A stretch of DNA of 10,767 nt from Chitinophagaceae bacterium (GCA_025963615.1 JAOQAL010000785.1:1-10767); one strand, 5' to 3'. Positions 1-6,346 are shown, counted from the first letter of the stretch. The notes: generated by a model not told the origin, from the letters alone. Program-made: numbers and translations.

Positions 1-165
1 AGAATTAGCCGCCCGGGTTTGAGGCAATATTCAAAGCCGGCTGATTTCCGCCGTGTCAAGAATGGTCTGGGGGTAGCTATTATTTCTACATCCAAAGGTG
101 TGATGACAGATAAAGAAGCCAAGGCGCAGAACGTGGGTGGTGAAGTGTTGTGCTTCATTTATTAA
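1..165 (+). CDS. rpsH: 30S ribosomal protein S8, C-terminal part
   Basis: This is the last 54 codons of the S8 gene; the 5' part lies before the window. S8 binds the central domain of 16S rRNA and is an early assembly protein of the small subunit. In E. coli it also represses the spc operon at the translational level. The frame reads directly from base 1 to the TAA at 163-165. It contains the conserved S8 C-terminal block, [13 protein letters not shown] near its residues 29-41, and ends GGEVLCFIY, the usual S8 terminus. It is followed by rplF, as in the standard spc operon. Identification is secure even from the fragment. Whether the missing N-terminal half is intact cannot be judged. Confidence 0.96.
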   Translation, partial: RISRPGLRQYSKPADFRRVKNGLGVAIISTSKGVMTDKEAKAQNVGGEVLCFIY

Positions 166-265
166 AATAGTTTAGCAGATAGCGTTGCTGATACATTAAG
201 CCAAACCTATATAGGCTGACCGGTCGGTAACTAATATTTATAACGTATAATTTAAAACTTTTCTC
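166..265 (+). other. rpsH-rplF spacer with short palindromes
   Basis: This 100 bp non-coding gap is long for a junction inside a ribosomal protein operon. It contains two small perfect palindromes: CCTATATAGG at 206-215 and GACCGGTC at 218-225. No Bacteroidota-type promoter and no T-tailed hairpin is visible. Stretches this short are expected by chance now and then, so no function is assigned. Confidence 0.4.
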
Positions 266-820
266 ATGTCTCGTATAGGAAAAAAACCAGTTCCGGTTCC
301 GGGTGGCGTTACGGCTACTTTAAGTAACGAAAACGTACTTACAGTAAAAGGACCCAAGGGCGAATTGAAGCAGGCGATTGACCGTGATATAACGGTTGAA
401 ATAAAGGATGGCACCATTAATTTTGCCCGTCCAACTGACCAGATCCGTCATCGTGCTTTACACGGCCTGTACCGTTCATTGGCTTCTAACCTTATTAAAG
501 GTGTAACGGAAGGATATACCCGCAAACTGGAATTGATCGGTGTGGGTTTTAAAGCATCCAACCAGGGTAACCTGCTGGATCTGGCTTTAGGCTTTTCGCA
601 TAATATTGTTTTTGAAATTCCGAAAGAACTTAAAATAGCAACAGCCCAGGAAAAAGGTCAGAACCCGACAATCACGCTGGAAGGTATTGACAAACAACTG
701 ATCGGCCAGGTAGCGGCTAAAATCCGGGGGTTCCGTAAGCCGGAACCGTACAAAGGAAAAGGGGTACGCTATGTTGGTGAAGTGGTTCGTAAGAAAGCTG
801 GTAAAGCGGCTGGTAAATAA
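266..820 (+). CDS. rplF: 50S ribosomal protein L6
   Basis: This encodes a 184-residue L6, close to the usual 175-185. L6 binds 23S rRNA near the sarcin-ricin loop and the base of the L7/L12 stalk. The N-terminus (MSRIGKKPVPVPGGV) is the classical L6 start, which fixes the ATG at 266. The C-terminal signature, KPEPYKGKGVRYVGE at about residues 157-171, is the conserved rRNA-binding segment. The protein ends in a basic K/A/G-rich tail. It sits between rpsH and rplR as expected. No Shine-Dalgarno sequence precedes the ATG, only an A/T-rich leader, which is normal for Bacteroidota. No truncation or missing signature was seen. Confidence 0.98.
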   Translation: MSRIGKKPVPVPGGVTATLSNENVLTVKGPKGELKQAIDRDITVEIKDGTINFARPTDQIRHRALHGLYRSLASNLIKGVTEGYTRKLELIGVGFKASNQGNLLDLALGFSHNIVFEIPKELKIATAQEKGQNPTITLEGIDKQLIGQVAAKIRGFRKPEPYKGKGVRYVGEVVRKKAGKAAGK

Positions 821-900
821 AGGGTAGCTTTCGGTGTTTGAGGCTTGAGTTAAAACCCGCTTCCCGACATTGAAAACTATCGACAAACATCAAACAATAG

Positions 901-932
901 ATCCTGGCAACCCGATCGCTATCGGGTAGGAT
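901..932 (+). repeat. Bulged palindrome in the rplF-rplR spacer
   Basis: The 128 bp gap at 821-948 has no gene. Its strongest element is a hairpin: ACCCGAT at 910-916 pairs with ATCGGGT at 921-927 around the loop CGCT. The stem continues with ATCCT at 901-905 pairing with AGGAT at 928-932, leaving GGCA bulged on the left side. It has no T-tract, so it does not look like an intrinsic terminator. The core resembles a sequence inside the flavoprotein gene at 5564-5579, where 14 of 16 bases match the reverse complement of 911-926. That suggests an interspersed palindromic repeat. Confidence 0.6.
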
Positions 933-948
933 TGCAAATAAAAAAGAG

Positions 949-1308
949 ATGAACGCAAAAAATAAAACACAGAGAAGGCAGAATATCCGGTTTGGCATCC
1001 GCGCCAAAATAAGTGGTTCAACAGAAAAGCCACGTCTGTCTGTTTTCAGAAGCAACAGCGAGATATATGCTCAGCTGATTGATGATACCAAGGGACAAAC
1101 TTTGGCCTCAGCTTCTTCAAAAGACAAAGAAATATTGGCCCAAAAAGTGAATAAAACTGAAAAAAGTAAATTGGTTGGCGCGGCCATTGCCCGTAAAGCG
1201 GGCGAGATTGGATTGAAAGCTGTAACATTTGACCGGGGCGGCTATTTGTACCATGGCCGGGTGAAGGCAGTAGCGGAAGGTGCCAGGGAAGGCGGCTTAC
1301 AATTTTAA
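949..1308 (+). CDS. rplR: 50S ribosomal protein L18
   Basis: This encodes a 119-residue L18, the normal bacterial length. L18 binds 5S rRNA and with L5 joins it to the central protuberance of the large subunit. The N-terminus is strongly basic, as expected for an RNA-binding extension. The C-terminal block [20 protein letters not shown], at about residues 94-113, is the L18 hallmark, followed by the short end EGGLQF. The ATG at 949 lies behind AAAAAAGAG, the nearest thing to a ribosome binding site here, and gives the standard family length. It is flanked by rplF and rpsE in canonical order. Nothing is missing or frameshifted. Confidence 0.98.
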   Translation: MNAKNKTQRRQNIRFGIRAKISGSTEKPRLSVFRSNSEIYAQLIDDTKGQTLASASSKDKEILAQKVNKTEKSKLVGAAIARKAGEIGLKAVTFDRGGYLYHGRVKAVAEGAREGGLQF

Positions 1309-1317
1309 ATGGCGGAC

Positions 1318-1385
1318 TGCGGATTTTAGATTTATTCTAAGCTCTGCTACAACGCATCGACCGGAAACCATAATCTAAAATCGCA
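1318..1385 (+). repeat. Inverted repeat in the rplR-rpsE spacer
   Basis: The 88 bp gap at 1309-1396 is dominated by a perfect 11 bp inverted repeat: GATTTTAGATT at 1322-1332 and AATCTAAAATC at 1372-1382. TGC at 1318-1320 and GCA at 1383-1385 extend it past a bulged G at 1321. The 39-base loop is long for a terminator and no T-run follows, so this is better read as a repeat element or transcript structure. TTTTAGATT recurs at 2224-2232 in the rpmD-rplO gap. Confidence 0.6.
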
Positions 1386-1396
1386 AATCGAAATAA

Positions 1397-1915
1397 ATGT
1401 CAAAAGTCAATTACAAAAAAGTAAAAGCAGGCGACCTGGAACTGAAAGATAAAGTGGTTGGGATTAACCGGGTGGTTAAGACTACCAAAGGTGGCCGTGC
1501 TTTCAGTTTTTCTGCTCTTGTAGTAGTAGGTAATGAGAATGGTGTAGTAGGACATGGTTTGGGTAAGGCCAAAGAAGTGCAGGAAGCTATTACAAAAGGA
1601 ATTGAAGATGCAAAAAAGAACCTGATCAAGGTTCCGGTAATGCATGGTACTATTCCTCATGACCAATGGGCTAAAGAAGGCGCTGCCAAGGTATTGATAA
1701 AACCAGCCGCTCATGGTACAGGTGTAATAGCAGGAGGCAGCATGCGTGCCGTGCTGGAAAGTGCCGGCATTACAGACGTATTGGCGAAATCATTAGGTTC
1801 CGCTAATCCGCATAACGTGGTAAAAGCTACTTTTAAGGCATTGGCCTTATTACGGGAGCCGATCAATATAGCCAAGACAAGAACCATTAGCTTGAAAAAA
1901 GTGTTCAACGGTTAA
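1397..1915 (+). CDS. rpsE: 30S ribosomal protein S5
   Basis: This encodes a 172-residue S5. S5 sits at the back of the small subunit near helix 34 and the mRNA entry side, and contributes to decoding accuracy. The N-terminal double-stranded-RNA-binding-like domain includes the loop [18 protein letters not shown] (about residues 28-45), where spectinomycin-resistance changes map in other bacteria; the conserved KGGR and FSF are intact. The C-terminal domain has the usual [19 protein letters not shown] block, then [13 protein letters not shown]. The ATG at 1397 follows an A-rich leader and gives the standard start. It lies between rplR and rpmD as expected. Confidence 0.98.
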   Translation: MSKVNYKKVKAGDLELKDKVVGINRVVKTTKGGRAFSFSALVVVGNENGVVGHGLGKAKEVQEAITKGIEDAKKNLIKVPVMHGTIPHDQWAKEGAAKVLIKPAAHGTGVIAGGSMRAVLESAGITDVLAKSLGSANPHNVVKATFKALALLREPINIAKTRTISLKKVFNG

Positions 1916-1986
1916 TTTGTCCGCGGGTAGGATGAAGGGTTGATTGGACCCGGAAATCAAAATACAGAACACGAAATAAAATAGTA
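1916..1986 (+). other. rpsE-rpmD spacer with weak hairpin
   Basis: This 71 bp gap has a small perfect inverted repeat, TTGATT at 1940-1945 and AATCAA at 1955-1960. GGGT at 1937-1940 can instead pair with ACCC at 1948-1951, so the two pairings exclude each other. There is no T-tract and no recognisable promoter. It follows the pattern of the neighbouring spacers but is the weakest of them. Confidence 0.35.
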
Positions 1987-2166
1987 ATGAAAAAGATCAA
2001 AGTAACTTTAATAAAGAGTCCTATTGACAGGCCAGAGCGTCAAAAGCAGACATTGAGAGCCTTGGGTTTAAATAAGACCAATTCTTCAAAAGAAATTGAA
2101 GCTACACCACAAATTCTGGGTATGGTGCGTAAAGTAACCCACCTGGTGAAAGTGGAAGAAGCATAG
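1987..2166 (+). CDS. rpmD: 50S ribosomal protein L30
   Basis: This is a 59-codon gene from the ATG at 1987 to the TAG at 2164-2166. L30 is a small 23S rRNA-binding protein of the large subunit. The sequence begins MKKIKVTLIKSPIDRPERQK, with the family pattern of a first beta strand (IKVTLIKS) followed by the RP..QKQTLRALGL helix. It ends with a second hydrophobic stretch, QILGMVRKVTHLVKVEE, where L30 proteins keep the GM(V/I)xKVxHLV motif. Length is typical (58-60). It sits between rpsE and rplO, exactly where rpmD belongs. There is no Shine-Dalgarno sequence, only an A-rich leader. Confidence 0.97.
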   Translation: MKKIKVTLIKSPIDRPERQKQTLRALGLNKTNSSKEIEATPQILGMVRKVTHLVKVEEA

Positions 2167-2240
2167 AAATGTAAAATGAAGAATAGAAAATGTAAAATAT
2201 TAAACGACATTTTACATTCTTCCTTTTAGATTATACATTT
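2167..2240 (+). repeat. Nested inverted repeat in the rpmD-rplO spacer
   Basis: The 124 bp gap at 2167-2290 starts directly after the L30 stop with a symmetric repeat. AAATGTAAAAT occurs twice in direct orientation (2167-2177 and 2188-2198), and ATTTTACATT follows inverted at 2209-2218. A fourth, one-mismatch inverted copy lies at 2230-2240. The inner pair forms a perfect 10 bp stem (2189-2198 with 2209-2218) around a 10-base loop. GAAGAAT at 2178-2184 can also pair with ATTCTTC at 2216-2222. The rest of the gap holds a 4 bp GGGG/CCCC hairpin at 2255-2268. Confidence 0.6.
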
Positions 2241-2290
2241 AATATTTAAAGCGAGGGGCGATTTCCCCGTAAGTTCAAAATCAGAATAAA

Positions 2291-2737
2291 ATGAAATTAC
2301 ATGAATTAAGGCCGGCTAAAGGCGCGGTACACAAAGTAAAAAGAATTGGACGTGGTGATGGTTCAGGCCATGGTGGCACCTCAACAAAAGGTACCAAAGG
2401 TGGACAGAGCCGTACCGGTTATAAAAGGAAAATGGCTCACGAAGGTGGCCAGATGCCCATTCAGCGCCGTATCCCAAAACGGGGGTTCAATAATTTTCAC
2501 CGGGTAGAGTATAAAGTTTTAAATCTTGGCCAGCTCGACCAGTTGATAGAAAAGTATGAACTGAAGGAGATCTCCGTGGAAAGCCTTTATATCAATGGAT
2601 TGATCAGCCAGACGGATAAAATAAAAATTCTTGGCACCGGTGAGTTAAAAGCAAAGCTTCCCTTCAGGATAAACGCAATAAGCGGCAAAGCCAAATCGGC
2701 TATTGAGGGGGCTGGAGGAACCGTGGAGATTGTGTAA
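2291..2737 (+). CDS. rplO: 50S ribosomal protein L15
   Basis: This encodes a 148-residue L15, the usual bacterial length. L15 is a late assembly protein of the large subunit with an extended basic N-terminus threading into 23S rRNA. The N-terminal third is glycine- and lysine-rich, with the repeated GRGDGSGHGGTSTKGTKGG pattern (residues 19-37) that marks the family. The C-terminal globular domain ends with KAKSAIEGAGGTVEIV, the L15 signature. The ATG at 2291 starts MKLHELRPAKGAVHK, the standard form. It is followed by secY, as in most spc operons, although a terminator-like hairpin separates them. Confidence 0.98.
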   Translation: MKLHELRPAKGAVHKVKRIGRGDGSGHGGTSTKGTKGGQSRTGYKRKMAHEGGQMPIQRRIPKRGFNNFHRVEYKVLNLGQLDQLIEKYELKEISVESLYINGLISQTDKIKILGTGELKAKLPFRINAISGKAKSAIEGAGGTVEIV

Positions 2738-2746
2738 AGTAATTTG

Positions 2747-2754
2747 TACCTTGC
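2747..2754 (+). promoter_or_regulatory. Possible imperfect -7 element after rplO
   Basis: TACCTTGC resembles the Bacteroidota -7 element (TAnnTTTG) but lacks one T. The nearest upstream TTG, at 2730-2732, is only 14 bp away instead of about 19-21. It could be a weak promoter for secY. However, the hairpin at 2755-2780 starts immediately after it and would contain the transcription start, so the call is weak. Confidence 0.2.
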
Positions 2755-2785
2755 AGAGGCGCATCTGAAAATGCGTCTTTTTACA
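2755..2785 (+). terminator. Intrinsic-terminator-like hairpin between rplO and secY
   Basis: AGAGGCGCAT at 2755-2764 pairs with ATGCGTCTTT at 2771-2780. Eight base pairs are Watson-Crick and two are G-T, around the six-base loop CTGAAA. The stem runs into TTTTT (2778-2782) and then ACATTTT. This fits a Rho-independent terminator or attenuator. It lies inside the spc operon, 18 bp after the rplO stop and 33 bp before secY, where full termination would be unexpected unless secY has its own promoter. Confidence 0.55.
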
Positions 2786-2817
2786 TTTTAGAAAGTGCTT
2801 AAACTTCTATAATTCCC

Positions 2818-4161
2818 GTGAAGAAATTCATCCAGACATTCAAAAATATTTGGGGCATCGAAGAACTGAGAAGTAAAATTCTCTTTACTCTGCTTCTCAT
2901 AATGATCTACCGTGTGGGAACACACGTTACCTTGCCCGGCATAGACCCTAATAAACTGGAGCAGTTTGGCAAAGCTGCCACCGGCGGGATGCTCGGTTTG
3001 ATTGATACATTTGCAGGAGGCGCTTTTTCACAGGCATCTATTTTTGCGCTAGGGATCATGCCCTATATCTCTGCGTCCATTTTCATGCAGTTGATGACGG
3101 TACTGGTGCCTACTTTTCAGAAAATGCAAAAGGAGGGTGATAGCGGCCGTAAAAAAATCAATCAATATACCCGATACCTTACGATAGGTGTTACCCTGGT
3201 TCAGGCATCAGCGTATGTGAAATACCTGACTGAGATGACAAGGCAAAGTGGTGCTATTATGGAGGGATTTACCGGTTATTTCTGGTTGTCTACTGTAATA
3301 GTCCTTACAGCCGGTACCTTATTTGTAATGTGGATGGGTGAACGAATTACAGATAAAGGACTTGGCAATGGTACTTCGCTTATCATCATGATCGGTATTC
3401 TTGCGCGTTTACCACAATCCTTTATGCAGGAACTGACTGCGAAATCGGTTCGTAGCGGCCAGATATTAATATTCATTATTGAAATAGCGGTATTGATCTT
3501 CATCATTCTTGGTTGCGTGCTGCTGATCCAGGGCACCCGGAAGATACCGGTGAATTACGCGAAACAAATTGTGGGTAACCGCCAATTTGGGGGCGCAAGA
3601 CAATTTTTACCGATCAAGGTAAACAGCGCCGGTGTTATGCCGATCATCTTCGCCCAGGCGATCATGTTTTTGCCCACTTTATTTTCTTATACCAACTCAG
3701 ATACGGCGAAAGGAATCGGTAGAATATTTTCCGACCATGCTAACGGCTGGTATATGCTGGTGTATGCTGCAGTAGTCATTGGGTTTACTTTTCTCTATAC
3801 GGCGTTAATCTTTAATCCAAAACAAATCGCTGATAACCTGAAGCAGAATAATGGATTTATTCCCGGTGTAAAGCCTGGTCAGCCTACTACGGATTATATA
3901 GGTTCCATTATGGATAAGATTACATTACCGGGAGCCTTCTTACTTGCTTTCGTAGGTATTCTGCCTGGTTTTGCAAAATTGCTGGGTGTTACGCAGGGCT
4001 TCTCTACGTTTTTCGGTGGCACCTCGTTATTGATCATGGTCGGGGTGGTTCTTGATACGTTGCAGCAGATCGAAACACAGTTGCTGATGCGCCAGTATGA
4101 TGGCTTGATGAAGAGCGGACGCATACAGGGAAGACAAACCGCTAACCAGATTCAAATGTAA
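2818..4161 (+). CDS. secY: Protein translocase subunit SecY
   Basis: This encodes a 447-residue SecY, the central channel of the Sec translocon in the inner membrane, which works with SecE, SecG and SecA. A GTG at 2818 starts the family-typical sequence MKKFIQTFKNIW followed by the cytoplasmic EELRSKI segment; no nearby ATG gives a better start. Ten hydrophobic segments can be followed through the protein. The first leads into the RVGTHVTLPGIDP region before the plug (about residues 37-49). Conserved SecY features are present: MPYISASIFMQL after the plug, and the cytoplasmic loop with GTRKIPVNYAKQ (about residues 239-250). The C-terminal tail is short. It is preceded by a terminator-like hairpin and followed by another, so its transcription may be partly separate from the ribosomal genes. 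Confidence 0.98.
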   Translation: MKKFIQTFKNIWGIEELRSKILFTLLLIMIYRVGTHVTLPGIDPNKLEQFGKAATGGMLGLIDTFAGGAFSQASIFALGIMPYISASIFMQLMTVLVPTFQKMQKEGDSGRKKINQYTRYLTIGVTLVQASAYVKYLTEMTRQSGAIMEGFTGYFWLSTVIVLTAGTLFVMWMGERITDKGLGNGTSLIIMIGILARLPQSFMQELTAKSVRSGQILIFIIEIAVLIFIILGCVLLIQGTRKIPVNYAKQIVGNRQFGGARQFLPIKVNSAGVMPIIFAQAIMFLPTLFSYTNSDTAKGIGRIFSDHANGWYMLVYAAVVIGFTFLYTALIFNPKQIADNLKQNNGFIPGVKPGQPTTDYIGSIMDKITLPGAFLLAFVGILPGFAKLLGVTQGFSTFFGGTSLLIMVGVVLDTLQQIETQLLMRQYDGLMKSGRIQGRQTANQIQM

Positions 4162-4182
4162 AGTCTCAGTTATTAAATAGTT

Positions 4183-4219
4183 CGAAACCTGGTGAGTTGT
4201 TGCTTGCCGGGTTTTGTTG
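4183..4219 (+). terminator. Terminator-like hairpin after secY
   Basis: CGAAACCTGG at 4183-4192 pairs with CCGGGTTTTG at 4207-4216, giving 10 bp with two G-T pairs. Weaker pairs continue inside the 14-base loop. The descending arm carries TTTT and is followed by TTGT rather than a long T-run. It starts 21 bp after the secY stop and would separate secY from map at the transcript level. A TTG within the arm (4214) is an alternative in-frame map start but is not favoured. Confidence 0.5.
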
Positions 4220-4236
4220 TATAAAAAGGATATTTG
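4204..4236 (+). promoter_or_regulatory. Candidate promoter of map
   Basis: GATATTTG at 4229-4236 matches seven of the eight bases of the Bacteroidota -7 pattern TAnnTTTG. A TTG at 4204-4206 lies 22 bp upstream, slightly more than the usual 19-21. Transcription would begin at about 4241-4243, on or next to the ATG, giving an almost leaderless mRNA. The match is suggestive only. Confidence 0.3.
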
Positions 4237-4240
4237 CAGC

Positions 4241-5041
4241 ATGATTATTTATAAAACAAATGATGAAGTAGAGTTGATGCGGAAAAGCGCTTTGCTGGTA
4301 AGCAAAACGTTGACCGAGGTGGCGAAGATTTTGCGTCCCGGGATTACTACGTTTTCTATTGACAAGTTGATTGGAGAATTTGTAAAGGACCATCACGCGA
4401 TTCCTTCTTTTTTAAATTATAAGGGATATCCCTTTAATTCCTGTACCTCGGTGAATGATGTGGTGGTACACGGTTTCCCGAATAAGCAGGAATTAAAAGA
4501 AGGAGATATCGTATCAGTTGATATTGGTGTGATATTGAATGGCTGGCATGGTGATCATGCCTACACCTTCGCGGTCGGTGAGCAGAAAGATGAGGTCTTG
4601 CAACTGATTAAAGTAACCAAGGAATCCCTGTACAAAGGAATTGAAAAAGCGGTTGAAGGTAACCGTATTGGAGATATCGCTTTTGCTATACAGGAGCATA
4701 CGGAAAAAAAACATGGCTATGGTGTGGTTCGTGAATTAGTAGGTCATGGTTTAGGAAGAAGCATGCACGAAGATCCGCAGATGCCGAATTACGGTAAAAG
4801 AGGGAGTGGATCTAAACTGAAAGAAGGACTTGTATTGGCCATTGAACCGATGATTAACCTGGGCAAAAAGGATGTTTATACTGAGGATGATGGCTGGACA
4901 GTCAGAACCCTGGATCACAAACCCTCTGTACATTTTGAACATGATGTGTGGGTGCGGAAAACAAAAGCCGATATACTTTCTGATTACAGCATTATTGAAG
5001 CGGCCGAAAAAGCAAATAAAAACCTGATGATAGCCTCCTGA
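4241..5041 (+). CDS. map: Type I methionine aminopeptidase
   Basis: This encodes a 266-residue enzyme that removes the initiator methionine from nascent proteins using a dinuclear metal centre. All five expected metal ligands are visible: Asp94 (VDIG), Asp105 (HGDHAYTF), His169 (GHGLGRSMHE), Glu202 (AIEPMI) and Glu233 (FEHDVWV). Spacing matches type I enzymes and there is no extra zinc-finger domain at the N-terminus. The ATG at 4241 (MIIYKTNDEVELMRKS) is the natural start; an in-frame TTG nine codons upstream lies inside a hairpin and is unlikely. AAAAAGGA at 4223-4230 is a possible weak ribosome binding site. map commonly follows secY in this phylum, but the next genes here are not infA-rpmJ-rpsM. 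Confidence 0.97.
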   Translation: MIIYKTNDEVELMRKSALLVSKTLTEVAKILRPGITTFSIDKLIGEFVKDHHAIPSFLNYKGYPFNSCTSVNDVVVHGFPNKQELKEGDIVSVDIGVILNGWHGDHAYTFAVGEQKDEVLQLIKVTKESLYKGIEKAVEGNRIGDIAFAIQEHTEKKHGYGVVRELVGHGLGRSMHEDPQMPNYGKRGSGSKLKEGLVLAIEPMINLGKKDVYTEDDGWTVRTLDHKPSVHFEHDVWVRKTKADILSDYSIIEAAEKANKNLMIAS

Positions 5042-5048
5042 TCAGACC

Positions 5049-5067
5049 GGGCGGGTCGGGTCCGGGG
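5049..5067 (+). promoter_or_regulatory. Putative G-quadruplex motif upstream of the flavoprotein gene
   Basis: On the + strand four G-tracts occur in sequence: GGG at 5049-5051, 5053-5055 and 5058-5060, then GGGG at 5064-5067. Loops are one, two and three bases, so the canonical G3+N1-7 pattern is met. It ends 19 bases before the ATG at 5087, in the 45 bp gap after map, and would be in the mRNA. GACC at 5045-5048 could pair with GGTC at 5054-5057 and compete. Folding and function are untested. Confidence 0.5.
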
Positions 5068-5086
5068 ACTATCTTTCTCCTCATAA

Positions 5087-6346
5087 ATGTCAAAGCAACT
5101 CGTTGTTATAGGTGGTGGTGCGGCATGCTTTTTCTGTGCCATCAATGCGGCACGCCTGAATCCTGCATTGAAAGTTACCCTATTAGAAAAATCTGGTAAG
5201 CTTTTATCAAAAGTAAAAGTAAGCGGCGGCGGCCGTTGCAATGTCACCCATCATTGTTTTGACATTGCGGAAATGAGCAGACGTTATCCCCGCGGCCATC
5301 ATTTTGTAAAGAAAACTTTTCACCAGTTTTTTACAACCAATACCATAGAATGGTTTGAAGAAAGAGGCGTAAAATTAAAGACGGAGAAAGATGGCCGGAT
5401 GTTTCCGGTTACTGATTCTTCGCAAACGGTTATTGATTGTCTGATGAAGGAAGCGGATAAGCAGGGCGTTGAAATAAAAATGAATTCGGAAGTTAAAAAC
5501 ATGATTTACCAGGAAGGAAAGTTTCTTCTTGAGCTCGCCCACCCGGTAACCAGCGCGTCCCGGCCCGATAGCGACGGGGTATTGAATGCCGACTATCTTA
5601 CGATCGCCACTGGCGGGTATCCAAAATCAGCTATGTTCGGCTGGATAAAAAAAGCCGGGCATTCCATAGAAGACCCGGTGCCATCCTTATTTACATTTAA
5701 TCTTCCTGGTAATCCTATTACCCAACTGATGGGCGTAAGCGTAGAAAAAGCAATCGTAAAAATTACCGGCACAAAATTGATGGAAGAAGGGCCGGTATTG
5801 ATTACGCACTGGGGATTAAGCGGTCCTGCTATTTTGCGACTGAGTGCCTGGGGTGCCAGGGAATTGGCAGCCTGCAACTGGCAATTCGCGGTTCATATCA
5901 GTTGGTTGCCTGATTATAATGAACAAACTTTGCGGGAAAGATTTTTGCAAATAAGAAATGAGTCGGCTTCACAAAAAGTGATGAACAAAAATAAATTGGG
6001 TTTACCGCAACGGCTGTGGGAATTTTTGGTACAACAGTCAGGGATCAGCGATCAAATAAGATGGTCGGATTTGCCGGCCCGGGAACAAAACAAGCTGGTA
6101 AAAAATCTATGCTTGTATGAATGTATGGTAAAGGGCAAGACCACTTTTAAAGAAGAGTTTGTTACAGCCGGTGGTGTTAAGTTAAGTGAGGTGGATGCCA
6201 ATACCATGATGAGTAAAAAAATACCGGATCTTTTCTTTGCCGGTGAAGTCATAGATGTAGATGGTGTTACCGGTGGTTTCAATTTTCAACATGCCTGGAC
6301 GAGCGGGTTTATTGCAGGAAAGACTATTGCGTCACTGGCCATATAA
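5087..6346 (+). CDS. HI0933/YhiN (BaiN-like) family NAD(P)/FAD-dependent oxidoreductase
   Basis: This encodes a 419-residue cytoplasmic flavoprotein of the HI0933-like family (Pfam HI0933_like). The Rossmann dinucleotide-binding motif VIGGGAACFFCA lies at residues 7-18, and the acidic residue ending the second strand is Glu34. The family signature KVSGGGRCNVT occupies residues 44-54. The C-terminal FAD-contacting segment has FFAGEVIDVDGVTGG at about 383-397, followed by FNFQHAW. Members have been linked to bile-acid ring reduction (BaiN) or labelled aminoacetone oxidase; the substrate here is unknown. An odd Pro/Ser/Asp-rich stretch at about residues 152-165 (HPVTSASRPDSDGV) interrupts a region normally going straight from a strand into the ADYLTIATGG motif. 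Its DNA resembles an intergenic palindrome. The gene begins 45 bp after map and may be cotranscribed. Confidence 0.9.
   Translation: MSKQLVVIGGGAACFFCAINAARLNPALKVTLLEKSGKLLSKVKVSGGGRCNVTHHCFDIAEMSRRYPRGHHFVKKTFHQFFTTNTIEWFEERGVKLKTEKDGRMFPVTDSSQTVIDCLMKEADKQGVEIKMNSEVKNMIYQEGKFLLELAHPVTSASRPDSDGVLNADYLTIATGGYPKSAMFGWIKKAGHSIEDPVPSLFTFNLPGNPITQLMGVSVEKAIVKITGTKLMEEGPVLITHWGLSGPAILRLSAWGARELAACNWQFAVHISWLPDYNEQTLRERFLQIRNESASQKVMNKNKLGLPQRLWEFLVQQSGISDQIRWSDLPAREQNKLVKNLCLYECMVKGKTTFKEEFVTAGGVKLSEVDANTMMSKKIPDLFFAGEVIDVDGVTGGFNFQHAWTSGFIAGKTIASLAI
5541..5580 (+). repeat. Palindrome-like repeat copy inside the flavoprotein gene
   Basis: CCCGATAGCGACGGGG at 5564-5579 matches 14 of 16 bases of the reverse complement of the rplF-rplR spacer palindrome (911-926), including the first 11 in a row. 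Here the stem is reduced to CCCG/CGGG. It is in frame and encodes part of the unusual segment RPDSDG. The flanks are locally GC-rich. This may be a fossil repeat insertion tolerated in a surface loop, but with only two copies visible chance similarity is possible. Confidence 0.4.

Noticed and set aside
717..1055. 112-codon open frame on the - strand over rplF and rplR
   Set aside because: It lies antisense to two secure ribosomal protein genes and the spacer, and its product resembles no family I know. It is a shadow frame.
4214..4240. TTG start nine codons upstream of the map ATG
   Set aside because: It lies in the arm of the post-secY hairpin, adds a stretch absent from type I enzymes, and the ATG at 4241 gives the family start.
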